Shown: positions 1 to 9,954, counted from the stretch's first letter. The stretch is 62,233 bases of DNA from Chitinophaga pinensis (GCA_945885475.1 CAMCYR010000013.1:1-62233); one strand, 5' to 3'. The notes: generated from the letters alone by a model not told the origin. Translations and numbers: made by a program.

Positions 1-946
1 CATCATTTGAATTGATCTTCGCAGCACGCTCTAATAAACGACTATGTAAGTAGAATACATCACCAGGGTATGCCTCACGTCCCGGAGGTCTACGTAACAA
101 CAAAGAAACTTCACGGTAAGCAACCGCTTGTTTAGATAAATCATCATAAACAATTAATGCCGGTTTACCACAATCGCGGAAAAACTCACCAATTGCTGCA
201 CCTGCGAAGGGCGCGTAAAACTGCATTGGAGCAGGATCGGAAGCTGTTGCGGCAACGATAACCGTGTAAGGCATGGCACCGTTTTCTTCTAATACGCGCT
301 GAATATTCGCAACAGTCGAACCTTTTTGTCCGATTGCAACATAGATACAGAATACAGGTTGACCTGCTTCGTAAAATTCTTTTTGATTAATGATCGTATC
401 GATCGCTACTGCAGTTTTACCTGTTTGACGGTCACCAATGATCAACTCTCTCTGTCCACGTCCAATAGGAATCATCGCATCGATTGCTTTCAAACCTGTT
501 TGTAAGGGTTCAGTAACCGGTTGTCTGTAAATAACCCCTGGCGCTTTACGCTCCAATGGCATTTCATATAATTTTCCTGCGATTGGTCCTTTTCCGTCAA
601 TTGCGTTACCCATTGTATCAACAACACGACCCAACATTCCTTCACCAACCTGAATGGAAGCGATTTTTCCGGTACGTTTTACAACATCGCCTTCTTTAAT
701 ATCATTTGATGAACCTAATGTTACAGCTCCTACGTTATCTTCTTCAAGATTCAAAACGATTCCTTTCAATCCACTGGCGAATTCGATCAACTCACCCGAC
801 TGTACTTTTGAAAGTCCATAGATACGAGCGATACCATCACCTACTTGTAAAACGGTACCAACCTCTTCCAATTCCTGCTCAGATTTAAATCCTGATAATT
901 GTTGTCTTAAAATTGCAGATACTTCTGCGGGTTTTACTTCTGCCAT
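1..946 (-). CDS. atpA: ATP synthase F1 subunit alpha (3' part beyond window)
   Basis: This is the N-terminal 315 codons of the catalytic-head alpha subunit, which binds nucleotide in the F1 hexamer on the cytoplasmic side. The start ATG is at 944-946 ([17 protein letters not shown]). The P-loop GDRQTGKT lies at about residue 170, and the typical alpha stretch [20 protein letters not shown] surrounds it. The rest of the gene runs off the left edge. It follows atpH by about 85 bases on the same strand, so it belongs to the ATP synthase operon. No frame break was seen in the visible part. Confidence 0.97.
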   Translation of the reverse strand, partial: MAEVKPAEVSAILRQQLSGFKSEQELEEVGTVLQVGDGIARIYGLSKVQSGELIEFASGLKGIVLNLEEDNVGAVTLGSSNDIKEGDVVKRTGKIASIQVGEGMLGRVVDTMGNAIDGKGPIAGKLYEMPLERKAPGVIYRQPVTEPLQTGLKAIDAMIPIGRGQRELIIGDRQTGKTAVAIDTIINQKEFYEAGQPVFCIYVAIGQKGSTVANIQRVLEENGAMPYTVIVAATASDPAPMQFYAPFAGAAIGEFFRDCGKPALIVYDDLSKQAVAYREVSLLLRRPPGREAYPGDVFYLHSRLLERAAKINSND

Positions 947-1030
947 TTTTATTTAGTTAAAAGTTATAAAGTTATAAAGTTCAAAGTTGAAGAGCTTTGT
1001 GTTCTTCTTCTTTTCTGTTTTTTATTTTAA

Positions 1031-1588
1031 TTAAAATTCCTTGATGAATGGGTTTTCTTTGAATGTGCGCTTTAAGTTGTTTATTTTTTTAGCGATGGTA
1101 GCATCTACTTGTTTGTCACCTACACGAATAATAAATCCACCGATAATGTCTTTGTCAATTTTTTCTTCCAACACCACTTCACTTGAGCTAGCTCCTTTTA
1201 CGATCTCCATTACTTTTTTGCGGATGATATCATCAATTCCATTTGCAGTAGTAACAACAGCTGTCAGGATTTTCTTTTTCTCTTTGTATTGGTTTACAAA
1301 TTCAACAGCGATCTCCGACAAATAAATCTCTCTTCTTTTAGCCGTGATCAATTGAATATACGTATCCGTTACTTTGTTTAATTTTCCTGCAAATATTTCT
1401 TTTAAAACAGCTTGTTTTTTATCTGTTTTAATAATAGGACTCTTTAAGAATGTTACAAAATCGTGATTTGATTTACATAGATCAACAATTGTTTTCATAT
1501 CGCCATAAGCCTGCTCGAAAACTCCTTGCTCCATTGTCAAGTCGATGAATGATTTTGCGTATCGCGATGCTACTCTGGTTCCTTGCAT
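1031..1588 (-). CDS. atpH: ATP synthase F1 subunit delta
   Basis: A 185-residue protein of normal length for the delta (OSCP) subunit, which ties the F1 head to the peripheral b stalk. The N-terminal half has the helical-bundle pattern starting MQGTRVASRYAKSFIDLT. The C-terminal part holds the family motif IIGGFIIRVGDKQVDATI at about residues 150-167. It lies between atpF (72 bases upstream) and atpA, as in other bacterial atp operons. Confidence 0.96.
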   Translation of the reverse strand: MQGTRVASRYAKSFIDLTMEQGVFEQAYGDMKTIVDLCKSNHDFVTFLKSPIIKTDKKQAVLKEIFAGKLNKVTDTYIQLITAKRREIYLSEIAVEFVNQYKEKKKILTAVVTTANGIDDIIRKKVMEIVKGASSSEVVLEEKIDKDIIGGFIIRVGDKQVDATIAKKINNLKRTFKENPFIKEF

Positions 1589-1660
1589 TGTTTGAGTATT
1601 GAATAGTGAGATTGAAATAGGAGATGCTATTTCTAAGATCTCCTATCTGAAATCTTATAT

Positions 1661-2155
1661 CTAGTTTAAGTTTACGTCTTTTAATAACGTATTTACCAAT
1701 GTTTTTTGTTTTTCGTCAGAAGACAATTCTGATTTAAGAATTTTCTCAGCAATTTCTATCGATAAGCTTGCCACCAGATTTTTAAGTTCAGTGATCGCAG
1801 CCATTTTTTCGTTTTGAATATTGTCCCGGGCAATTGTCAATAAACGTTCACCTTCTTTTGTTGCCAAACCTTTTGCGTCTGCAATCATTTTTTCTCTGAT
1901 CTCACGCGCATCTTTCAATAACTGATCACGTTCTGCTCTTGCTTCAACCAAAATACGTTCGTTGTTTGATTGTAATGCTTTCATTTCTTCTTTTGCATTT
2001 TCTGCAGCAGCTAGAGCATTTTCAATTGATTGCTCACGTTCTTTGATCATTCCAAGAATAGGTTTCCATGCAAATTTTTTCAACAAGAAAAGAATGATTG
2101 AAAAAGAAACAGCCATCCAAAAAATTAAGCCGATCGAGGGTTTTACTAATTCCAT
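1661..2155 (-). CDS. atpF: ATP synthase F0 subunit b
   Basis: A 164-residue peripheral-stalk subunit. One N-terminal membrane helix (about residues 8-26, GLIFWMAVSFSIILFLL) is followed by a long charged helix rich in Ala, Glu and Lys, as expected for the dimeric b coiled coil that holds the stator. Length and position between atpE and atpH are standard. A perfect hairpin separates it from atpE (2227-2265), so its transcription may be lower than that of atpE. Confidence 0.95.
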   Translation of the reverse strand: MELVKPSIGLIFWMAVSFSIILFLLKKFAWKPILGMIKEREQSIENALAAAENAKEEMKALQSNNERILVEARAERDQLLKDAREIREKMIADAKGLATKEGERLLTIARDNIQNEKMAAITELKNLVASLSIEIAEKILKSELSSDEKQKTLVNTLLKDVNLN

Positions 2156-2226
2156 TTATTTTAGTTTTTATATTTTATTGCCTAACGCTTTGCTTCTCGA
2201 AGTGACAGCGCAAAATGATTTCGTTT

Positions 2227-2265
2227 AAAAAAATTGTCTGCAGCAACCCTGCAGACAATTTTTTT
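2227..2265 (-). terminator. 17-bp perfect hairpin between atpE and atpF
   Basis: The left arm 2227-2243 and right arm 2249-2265 are exact reverse complements over 17 bases around a 5-base loop (core TTGTCTGCAG). Each arm ends in a run of A or T, so on either strand the hairpin is followed by U residues. It sits 7 bases past the atpE stop and 72 bases before the atpF start, inside an operon that should read through. It looks like a leaky intrinsic terminator or a 3' stabiliser of the atpE message. Confidence 0.75.
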
Positions 2266-2271
2266 TGTTTT

Positions 2272-2589
<318 letters not shown>

Positions 2590-2604
2590 TCAGAATTCAA
2601 TTTT

Positions 2605-3777
2605 TTAATGCTTTTCTAAAGCGTGATCGTCAACGTGATTGTGAACATCGTGTCCTTCATCGATCGCCGAACCAAAATAGATCGCTGATAAAAGCGTGAA
2701 CACGTAAGCTTGTAAGAACGCTACCAGCAATTCCAAAAAGCCCATAAATACAGTAAACACCAAAGAGAATATTGAAACACCGAAACCTAAGCCCGTATTC
2801 ATTTCACCAAAGATAAAGATCAAACTAAAAAATGCCAATGCAATGATATGACCGGCTGTAATGTTTGCAAACAATCGTATCATCAATACAAACGGACGAA
2901 GAAATACTCCAAGAATTTCAATTGGCGTAAGAATGATCAACACAGGAATCGGAACGCCCGGCATTGCAAAAACATGTCGCCAATAATGTTTGTTCGCTAC
3001 CACAAATGTGATCAAGAGCGTAAACCCTGCCAGCACCATTGCAATAGAAATGCTACCTGTTAAGTTTACTCCTCCCGGGAAAACTGGAATCAAACCCAAA
3101 TAATTACTGAACATAATAAAGAAGAACACCGTTAGAAGGAAAGGCATAAACTTTTCATATCTCTTATCACCAATACTTGGCTTTGCAACATCGTCACGAA
3201 CAAAAATGATCAATGGCTCAACAAACGACTGAAGACCACGTGGCGCTTTGCCCTGATTGTTTTTATATGCTTTTGCTACGGTAATGAAAACCCATAACAT
3301 CAATAACATCGTTACAAGCATAGATGCAACGTTTTTTGTAACTGAAAAATCTGTCAATTTTAATGTCGCTTCTTCATCAACAGTGCCGGTTATGTCATCA
3401 AAAACAACAAGACTTCCTTCGTGCAAACGGTAATTATATTTGCCTAGAAACGAAGCATGACCATGGTGAAACTGTGCAGATGAAAAAACATCAAAACCCT
3501 TGTCCGAATAAATAATAATCGGCAAAGGAATAGAAACAGAATGTTCTCCTTCACCCCACATGTGCCAATCGTGAGAATCAGCAACGTGCTCTAGGATCAT
3601 TTTACCGGCATCAAAAGTAGTGCTTTCTTCATGCGCTTTTTCGCCCTGTTCCTTCGGCTCAGCAGCATTTTCATGCTTCTCAGCATCGATCGGTTCGTAT
3701 GCAAAAGAGGTAAAAGTGACAAAAAATAGTGCCACAATTAGTAAAAAATGCTTGGATATATTGATTTTGTTAGCCAT
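2605..3777 (-). CDS. atpB: ATP synthase F0 subunit a
   Basis: A 390-residue proton-channel subunit. The N-terminus has a signal-peptide-like segment (residues 10-27) followed by an acidic, His/Glu-rich periplasmic region (about 28-150), the long N-terminal extension usual in Bacteroidota AtpB. Several membrane helices follow. The conserved helix with the essential Arg is seen in RPFVLMIRLFANITAGH (about residues 293-309). The C-terminus is His/Asp-rich (HDVHNHVDDH). It precedes atpE by 84 bases. Confidence 0.95.
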   Translation of the reverse strand: MANKINISKHFLLIVALFFVTFTSFAYEPIDAEKHENAAEPKEQGEKAHEESTTFDAGKMILEHVADSHDWHMWGEGEHSVSIPLPIIIYSDKGFDVFSSAQFHHGHASFLGKYNYRLHEGSLVVFDDITGTVDEEATLKLTDFSVTKNVASMLVTMLLMLWVFITVAKAYKNNQGKAPRGLQSFVEPLIIFVRDDVAKPSIGDKRYEKFMPFLLTVFFFIMFSNYLGLIPVFPGGVNLTGSISIAMVLAGFTLLITFVVANKHYWRHVFAMPGVPIPVLIILTPIEILGVFLRPFVLMIRLFANITAGHIIALAFFSLIFIFGEMNTGLGFGVSIFSLVFTVFMGFLELLVAFLQAYVFTLLSAIYFGSAIDEGHDVHNHVDDHALEKH

Positions 3778-3924
3778 TTCCGAAATACGTTTCTCCGTTT
3801 TTTAAATTCGGGTGCAAATTTAGGCAATTAAACAACGATTTGAAAAATTTTGGAGCTGTTTTTTTACTGATTTCTGTCAGTATAATAATCTGCAATGCAA
3901 AGCCTTGATTATGAGCGACAAATT

Positions 3925-4305
3925 TTATTTTTTGAACTGCTTCAGAAGCATAACTACTTCGAAACCACTATACAAAAGATATAAAACCAAAAACCAAAGC
4001 GTAAAACCCAAAGCGGCTTCTTTTTTGAGTAAAGCGTATACGGTTATGATAATCAAATATCCAAACAGTTTTATGCCGGTAATTCCCAAATAATAGCCGA
4101 TAAAACGCTTGGGATCCTTTTCCGATAAAGATATCAGGATATAATGAATAAATGCTGTACTTGCAAAAAAAAAGAACCATAAAACCCACATAAAATCGCT
4201 TTGAAAACGATCAGATGCGTACTTTTCCCAAATAAAAAGGATTCCTGAAGTAGATATTGAAAAAATAAGGAGTTTTAACAGAAAGGGTTTAAGGGTTGTA
4301 CTCAT
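3925..4305 (-). CDS. Small four-helix membrane protein of the atp operon
   Basis: 126 residues with about four hydrophobic helices (near 10-27, 36-55, 67-88 and 95-118), so it is an integral membrane protein with little else. It lies between the AtpZ-like gene (29 bases upstream) and atpB, the place where an atpI-type gene is found. In Bacteroidota a poorly conserved membrane protein commonly stands here. A role as an assembly aid for the c-ring (AtpI-like) is a positional guess; no motif proves it. Confidence 0.7.
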   Translation of the reverse strand: MSTTLKPFLLKLLIFSISTSGILFIWEKYASDRFQSDFMWVLWFFFFASTAFIHYILISLSEKDPKRFIGYYLGITGIKLFGYLIIITVYALLKKEAALGFTLWFLVLYLLYSGFEVVMLLKQFKK

Positions 4306-4334
4306 TTTTATATGAAGACCTCGGTCTCATTGAT

Positions 4335-4562
4335 TTATTTTTTTATAACGTCTTTGATAAAATAATAGATGGCCAGAAACACAGAGAGCAGCGTAAGCGA
4401 TAATGTGAACGCTGGAAATTTCAATGCCAGCCATTTATCTAATTTTATACCGCCCAATACACCGCCAACAATAATGGCGGCCATCTGAACCGCCATACCC
4501 GAATATTTCACATAGCCATTAAGCTGTTTTTTCGGCGGGCTGGGGTTTTTCTGTTGTTCCAC
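4335..4562 (-). CDS. AtpZ/AtpI-like membrane protein
   Basis: 75 residues. The short hydrophilic N-terminus is followed by YVKYSGMAVQMAAIIVGGVLGGIKLDKWL and a second membrane helix (about 53-70). That two-helix pattern, with Gly-rich first helix and the conserved K-x-D-x-W turn, is that of the AtpZ/AtpI family, which accompanies F0 assembly and in some species Mg/Ca transport. Its start overlaps the 3' end of the bactofilin gene by 44 bases in another frame. A later Met at 4496 would remove the overlap but cut into the conserved segment, so I keep 4562. Translational coupling is likely. Confidence 0.8.
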   Translation of the reverse strand: MEQQKNPSPPKKQLNGYVKYSGMAVQMAAIIVGGVLGGIKLDKWLALKFPAFTLSLTLLSVFLAIYYFIKDVIKK

Positions 4563-4932
4563 CTTTAATGTCTTTTATTACTCCGCCCATACTGCAAGAA
4601 CCCGAGAAAGCTGCTCCCGGCTCAATTGCAATTTTATTGGTTATTATCTCTCCACTCAATTTTGAGGATGCTTTTAGCGATAACAGTTCAGATACTCCGA
4701 TCTTTCCTTTAATTGTACCGGAAATATCCGCATTCTGACAAATGATCTCTCCTTCTATACTGCCGGAAATACCTACCACTAATTTTCCTTTTACATTTAT
4801 TGATCCCGTTAACGAGCCATCAATCCGTATATCGCCATTTGTAGTAATATCTCCTTCAATGATTGTACCCGCCCCGATCAAGTTTACCGATGGGCTATCC
4901 GTTGTGTTGTTTTTTACCATTTTATTGAACAT
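4519..4932 (-). CDS. Bactofilin (polymer-forming cytoskeletal protein)
   Basis: 137 residues. The core (about 18-115) has the repeating beta-helix signature of bactofilins: IEGDITTNGDIRIDGSLTGS, then KLVVGISGSIEGEIICQNADI and SGTIKGKIGVSELL. Bactofilins polymerise without nucleotide and organise envelope machinery. The tail (about 116-137) is Pro/Lys/Thr-rich. It lies between porW and the AtpZ-like gene on the same strand, 59 bases after the porW stop. A second in-frame Met at residue 5 is also possible. Confidence 0.9.
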   Translation of the reverse strand: MFNKMVKNNTTDSPSVNLIGAGTIIEGDITTNGDIRIDGSLTGSINVKGKLVVGISGSIEGEIICQNADISGTIKGKIGVSELLSLKASSKLSGEIITNKIAIEPGAAFSGSCSMGGVIKDIKGGTTEKPQPAEKTA

Positions 4933-4991
4933 TTTGATAGTTTTTAGTTCTTTTTGGGATAAAACTAGTCTTTTTTACACTAAAAGCCAAG

Positions 4992-7643
4992 TTATTTGAA
5001 ATATTGACTAAAAAATTCCTGATACGCTCCTATGTTTTTATCCTTATAAAAAATCGTGTAATTTTCTGCTGAAATGATAAATGACTGATAGGTTCCTTTT
5101 TCAAGATCCGCAAACAGTTCACTTTTTGATGACACGCTGCTGTAATAATTCATGCCTCTGTCTTTCCCCTCAAAAGTTTTTACACTCACTAACTGATGGG
5201 TAATGTCAAGGAAAATGCTTGATATTGAAATATCGGCAGTACTGAAAGATTCTGTATTAAAATCAGAAAGTTTGGTTTTAAATTTATTCAGGTCTCCTTT
5301 TCCGTTTTCAATTACAACCAAGCAATAATATTCTCCTTCTTCATTAAAATTAAATTTTGATTTGGGTTTAACAACAACAGAATCGGACAGCACTTTGGGC
5401 TGTTCAGGATTCTTTTGTTTCTTAATCATATCGATTATTTCCTGCGCCTTTCCCTTAACAGGATCTTTCGGGTATTGAATAACAACCTGCGTTAATGCAC
5501 TTTCAAAAGCGTTTATGTCTTGCGTTCTACCTATACATAGTGCTTTCAAAAAACTAAACCGAGGCATTAAACTACTTTTTGAATATAAAGAATCTGCTTT
5601 TTTACAATTTTCTAATGCCTGCGGATAGTTTCCTGATCCATAAAGCTGATATGTTTCGGTATAAAAATTTTCAACCTGACTTTTGCTCGCAGCGATATCT
5701 GCTGCATACCCTGGATTTTTAATGATGGCGGCATAATCCGAATCAGGGTAATCGTTTACTAAAAGATTTTTATAATAATCCGATTTCCGCTGATTGTTCA
5801 TCGCTAAATAAATACGATATAATTGATAATACGAATTTAGTTTATACTTGTTTTCGGGATAACGCTTGATCAACTCTTCAAACGTTTCTGTTGATTTCAG
5901 ATTATTCAGCAATTGTTCTTTATAAATGGATCCAACTTTATAATAAGCCTCTATGATTCTTCCATCAGATTTTGCAAGCGCATCGGGAGTGGTTGGTACA
6001 TTTTTCAAATAAAAATTTTTGTCTTTTTTCCCTTTTGTTTTAGAGGCCAGAGATGTGCCACCATTGAGCGTTTGCATCGAATCGGACAAATCAGCCGGGT
6101 TTTCGTCTCCGACATTTTGAACTACCTGCTCTTTTTCACTTCTTCTCCAGTTGTCTTCCAGTTTCCGCGCTGCCCACTTTTTATTAAATGCGCCAACACC
6201 AAAACTTACTGTTGAGGGATTATAAAAATACCAGGCGCTGGAACTGGGGTCGCTGTTATCGGTTTTTCCCGGACTTACAAGCTGTGGATTACTTAATTGA
6301 AATAGGCGCTCTTCTTCTTTTCTTTTTTCATCATCTTCCATCTTCGAGATCATTTTATCAACCAGCTGCTCCCGCTCTTTTTCCGACATCTTACCAATGC
6401 GCTGCAAACTGTCTTCAAGCGATATTATGTTCAGATTAATAACCAATGCTGTTAAACTGGTTTTCTTCTCATCTATAAGAGCATAATCAGGATAATCCTT
6501 CGGTAAAAAAGTTATTGAGCTGTCGTAATTAGCCTGTGCATTTTTATAATCCAGTTTTTCAAAATAAAGATCCGCTCGCTTTAAATAAGACAATGCTTTT
6601 TGAGTATTGTTGGAAGTGCTCGCCTGAATGGATTTTCCGAGGTAGGTCATTGCAAGCGGAGTATCATTTTCTTTTTGAGCGATATCTGACAATGCGTAAT
6701 AGATTTGATCCTGAAACTCAATGTTTTTATCGTCACGGAGCATTTTATTCAATTGCTTTTTAATGGTCTTACTTCCTCCGGAAGAGATGTCATATAACTT
6801 CGCACGGTTTATTTGTGCATTAAAGGCCATATCATAAGAAGGATGCAAACCGGGAACCAATGAATAGTACTGTGATGCTTTCGCATTATCTCCCAACTTT
6901 TCATACACCTGGGCTAAAACATAAGTATAACGGGCTTTTGTAGTTTTTTTACGTGTAAGTGCGATTGCTTTTGTAAGGTGTCTGATAGAAGGCGAGTAGT
7001 CCTCTCTCTTTAAGTAAAAATCTGCTGTAACAGCCGCTAATTCATTCTGATAGGAACGATCGTTTGGAAAATCGGTGGCATTTCTTATTTCGTCAATGCT
7101 CGCTTCTGAGAGAGAATAGCTGCCAATCTCATTGTTTGTTCGAATCATCCAAAGCATTCCATTGTATTTCGCCGAGGGGTTCGGATAGATCTTTGATACA
7201 TATTCGAATGCTTCCAACGCCGAAAAAAGATCACGCCTATAAAAGTGCGCTTTACCGATCAACATATAGTTTTCATCGATCCACTTACATGCGTTCGGAA
7301 TCTCTTTTTTAGATTTTTTTTCTGTAATCGCATGTCTTTGGATAACGACAGAAGACTTTTTTATTGTTTTGTCACAATCACTGAAATAGTTCTTTGACGA
7401 GGTGTTGTTGGTATAAATAAAAAGGGGGAGTATTTTCGAAAAATCATCTTTGTTCGCTTTTTCAATTTTCTTAACCGTTTCTTTTATATTTTCATTTGAA
7501 TAATAATAACCATTGAAACGGGAAGTCATATTGTGCCAACCACGATGCATAAAGGTGTTTTTATTTGTTTTACATGCATTCAAAAGAAATGCCGTGCAAA
7601 CAAATAAACTGACTTTAAAATAATAACTGATTTTATTTTTCAT
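4992..7643 (-). CDS. porW: PorW/SprE-type TPR lipoprotein (T9SS component)
   Basis: 883 residues from the ATG at 7643, which opens a clear lipoprotein signal (MKNKISYYFK, hydrophobic segment, NAC lipobox with Cys24). The frame extends to 7718, but that longer N-terminus would bury the signal and starts at a predicted -7 box. The body is helical with tetratricopeptide-like repeats (about 120-420 and 590-740). Conserved early text is HRGWHNMTSRFNGYYYSNE. PorW/SprE is needed for T9SS secretion and gliding in Porphyromonas and Flavobacterium. Position upstream of bactofilin and the atp genes fits other Bacteroidota. Assigned from memory of the family. Confidence 0.85.
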   Translation of the reverse strand: MKNKISYYFKVSLFVCTAFLLNACKTNKNTFMHRGWHNMTSRFNGYYYSNENIKETVKKIEKANKDDFSKILPLFIYTNNTSSKNYFSDCDKTIKKSSVVIQRHAITEKKSKKEIPNACKWIDENYMLIGKAHFYRRDLFSALEAFEYVSKIYPNPSAKYNGMLWMIRTNNEIGSYSLSEASIDEIRNATDFPNDRSYQNELAAVTADFYLKREDYSPSIRHLTKAIALTRKKTTKARYTYVLAQVYEKLGDNAKASQYYSLVPGLHPSYDMAFNAQINRAKLYDISSGGSKTIKKQLNKMLRDDKNIEFQDQIYYALSDIAQKENDTPLAMTYLGKSIQASTSNNTQKALSYLKRADLYFEKLDYKNAQANYDSSITFLPKDYPDYALIDEKKTSLTALVINLNIISLEDSLQRIGKMSEKEREQLVDKMISKMEDDEKRKEEERLFQLSNPQLVSPGKTDNSDPSSSAWYFYNPSTVSFGVGAFNKKWAARKLEDNWRRSEKEQVVQNVGDENPADLSDSMQTLNGGTSLASKTKGKKDKNFYLKNVPTTPDALAKSDGRIIEAYYKVGSIYKEQLLNNLKSTETFEELIKRYPENKYKLNSYYQLYRIYLAMNNQRKSDYYKNLLVNDYPDSDYAAIIKNPGYAADIAASKSQVENFYTETYQLYGSGNYPQALENCKKADSLYSKSSLMPRFSFLKALCIGRTQDINAFESALTQVVIQYPKDPVKGKAQEIIDMIKKQKNPEQPKVLSDSVVVKPKSKFNFNEEGEYYCLVVIENGKGDLNKFKTKLSDFNTESFSTADISISSIFLDITHQLVSVKTFEGKDRGMNYYSSVSSKSELFADLEKGTYQSFIISAENYTIFYKDKNIGAYQEFFSQYFK

Positions 7644-7717
7644 GCTTCGTGTTCGGTTTCTGCCTTTAAAAAAGATGTCGCTATCATTTGCCGCAACAAC
7701 ATATAACTGCAGAATCA

Positions 7718-7725
7718 CAAAAATA
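7718..7725 (-). promoter_or_regulatory. -7 box of porW promoter
   Basis: On the minus strand this reads TATTTTTG, an exact match to the Bacteroidota -7 element TAnnTTTG. A possible -33 element (complement of CAAA) begins at 7750, with a slightly long spacer of 24 bases. Transcription from about 7712 leaves a leader near 70 bases before the porW ATG at 7643, which supports that start. Confidence 0.5.
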
Positions 7726-7830
7726 TTTTATTTTTAGTAAAAAACACCACAAAATAGTAATTATTACGCAGAAAGCGATAGAAATAAATGCCCCCTTTAA
7801 CCAAAATATTTTGCGATATTTGTAACTAAT

Positions 7831-8700
7831 ATGAGTGATCAACAGGAACAAAAAAAGAAGTTTTTGCAGCGTTTGCGCCACCGCTACCGTTTGGTAGTGA
7901 TGAATGACGATACGTTTGAGGAAAATCTTTCTATTCGTCTAACTCCCCTAGGACTCGTAATATTACTAGGTTCTGTTACCATTGTAATGGTGATGTTAGT
8001 TACTTCACTGATTGCTTTTACCCCTATCCGCGAATATATTCCGGGATATGCGGATGTTGGCATGCGCAGAGAACTTATTAAAATGGCAGTGCATTCAGAT
8101 TCATTGGAACAAGCACTTACCGAACAGAACATGTTTAACAGCAACATTACCAGTGTTTTAAAAGGTAAAACAAAACCTGATACAACTAAAAATCGCCCTG
8201 ATAAAAGCAAAGAATACGAAAAATTGTCCTTGAATCCTTCGCAAAAAGAAGCTGCATTGCGACAGTCAATTGAATCACAGGACAAATATAGTTTGGCTTA
8301 TGGTTCCGAAAGCAACAAAAGTGGAATAAGCAACTTTTTCTTTTTTACACCTATAAAAGGAATTGTTTCTGAGCAATTCAAAAGTAAAGATCAACATTAC
8401 GGTATCGACATTGTCGGACCGGAGAACGAGCCCGTAAAGGCTACCTTAGACGGAACAGTTGTTTTGGCTACTTGGTCGTCAGAAACCGGTTATACGATAT
8501 CTGTTCAACATTCTAATAATTTAATTTCTGTTTATAAACACAATTCTGTTCTATTAAAAAAAGTAGGTGACTACGTAAAATCAGGTGAACCGATTGCGAT
8601 CATTGGAAATTCGGGTGAACAAACAACCGGACCGCATTTACATTTCGAATTGTGGTACAATGGAAGCGCGATCGATCCCCAAGGATATATGGTTTTTTAA
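7831..8700 (+). CDS. M23-family cell-wall metallopeptidase, membrane anchored
   Basis: 289 residues. A cytoplasmic N-terminus (to about 40) is followed by one membrane helix (about 43-70) and a periplasmic linker. The C-terminal LytM/M23 domain (about 170-289) carries both zinc motifs: HYGID (His189, Asp193) and HLHFE (His269, His271). Such proteins cut peptide cross-links in peptidoglycan or, if degenerate, regulate such enzymes; here the metal ligands are present. It is divergent from porW with 187 bases between the starts. Confidence 0.9.
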   Translation: MSDQQEQKKKFLQRLRHRYRLVVMNDDTFEENLSIRLTPLGLVILLGSVTIVMVMLVTSLIAFTPIREYIPGYADVGMRRELIKMAVHSDSLEQALTEQNMFNSNITSVLKGKTKPDTTKNRPDKSKEYEKLSLNPSQKEAALRQSIESQDKYSLAYGSESNKSGISNFFFFTPIKGIVSEQFKSKDQHYGIDIVGPENEPVKATLDGTVVLATWSSETGYTISVQHSNNLISVYKHNSVLLKKVGDYVKSGEPIAIIGNSGEQTTGPHLHFELWYNGSAIDPQGYMVF

Positions 8701-8784
8701 ATTTATAAATGAATAAGAAACCTGCGTTTTATAGAGCACGGTAGCTCTGAAGCGAATCACCTCAGCGAGGAAAAAGAAAGATAA

Positions 8785-9954
8785 ATGTTTGATACAAAAA
8801 TGACTGTTAAAAAAAACATAGCGATACTTGGTTCAACCGGTTCAATAGGTACACAAACACTGGATGTTATCCGGGCCAACCCCGATGCATTTGCGGTGGA
8901 GGTGCTAACAGGTAACGGAAACGCGGATCTACTTATAAAACAGGCCATCGAATTTGATCCGAATACCGTTGTTGTAGCTGATGAAAGCAAATACCAATAC
9001 GTTAAAGACGCTTTATCTTCCCACGATATTAAAGTGTTTGGTGGCAATAAAGCCATTACGGAAGTTGTACAGATGGACAACATCGATATTGTATTGGCAG
9101 CCATTGTAGGTTATGCCGGGCTGGAATCTACTTTGTCGGCAATCAATGCGGGCAAACAAATTGCATTGGCAAACAAAGAAACACTGGTTGTTGCAGGCGA
9201 TATTGTAACGGCTCTTGCAAAACAAAAAGGCGTTAACTTATATCCGGTGGATTCTGAACATTCGGCTATCTTTCAATGTTTGGTGGGTGAATTTCATAAC
9301 CCAATTGAAAAAATTTATTTAACCGCTTCGGGTGGACCCTTCAGAGGTAAAGACAGTGCTTTTTTAAGTTCAGTAAAAAAAGAACAAGCTCTCAAGCATC
9401 CGAACTGGGAGATGGGTGCAAAAATTACCATCGACTCTGCATCTTTGATGAATAAAGGATTAGAAGTTATTGAAGCAAAATGGCTATTCGGATTAAAACC
9501 GGAACAGATCGATGTGATTGTTCATCCGCAAAGTATAGTTCACTCACTTGTTCAGTTCACCGATGGCAGCATGAAAGCGCAAATGGGATTGCCCGATATG
9601 AAGTTACCGATACAATATGCAATTGGTTATCCCGACCGGATGAAATCGGATTTCCCGCGTTTTGATTTTATGAAATATCCCCATCTCACATTTGAACAAG
9701 CCGATACAAAAACATTTCGTAACCTTGCACTTGCGTTTGATGCAATGAACAAGGGTGGCAATGCACCTTGTGTTTTAAATGCCGCAAACGAGATTGCTGT
9801 TGCCGCATTTTTAAAAGATAAAATTGGGTTTTTACAGATGAGTGATGTGGTAGAAAAGTCTTTGCAAACGGTTTCACACATAGCAAAGCCAAGTTATGAA
9901 GATTATGTAGAAACTGATAAAGAAACAAGGAGAGTTGCAATAGCATTGATATAG
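8785..9954 (+). CDS. dxr: 1-deoxy-D-xylulose 5-phosphate reductoisomerase
   Basis: 389 residues, the usual length. It makes 2-C-methyl-D-erythritol 4-phosphate with NADPH, the committed step of the MEP isoprenoid pathway. The N-terminal NADPH site is IAILGSTGSIGTQTLDVI (about 12-29). The metal/substrate region is NLYPVDSEHSAIFQCL, and the flexible catalytic loop includes HPNWEMGAKITIDSASLMNK. The start could also be the Met six residues in. rseP follows after 142 bases, a common Bacteroidota pairing. Confidence 0.96.
   Translation: MFDTKMTVKKNIAILGSTGSIGTQTLDVIRANPDAFAVEVLTGNGNADLLIKQAIEFDPNTVVVADESKYQYVKDALSSHDIKVFGGNKAITEVVQMDNIDIVLAAIVGYAGLESTLSAINAGKQIALANKETLVVAGDIVTALAKQKGVNLYPVDSEHSAIFQCLVGEFHNPIEKIYLTASGGPFRGKDSAFLSSVKKEQALKHPNWEMGAKITIDSASLMNKGLEVIEAKWLFGLKPEQIDVIVHPQSIVHSLVQFTDGSMKAQMGLPDMKLPIQYAIGYPDRMKSDFPRFDFMKYPHLTFEQADTKTFRNLALAFDAMNKGGNAPCVLNAANEIAVAAFLKDKIGFLQMSDVVEKSLQTVSHIAKPSYEDYVETDKETRRVAIALI

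Noticed and set aside
706-888. Plus-strand 60-residue frame inside atpA
   Set aside because: It is antisense to a clearly conserved atpA segment and has no protein-like pattern.
4992-7718. PorW start at 7718
   Set aside because: The longer N-terminus would bury the lipoprotein signal, and the -7 box at 7718-7725 overlaps that start. The ATG at 7643 fits.
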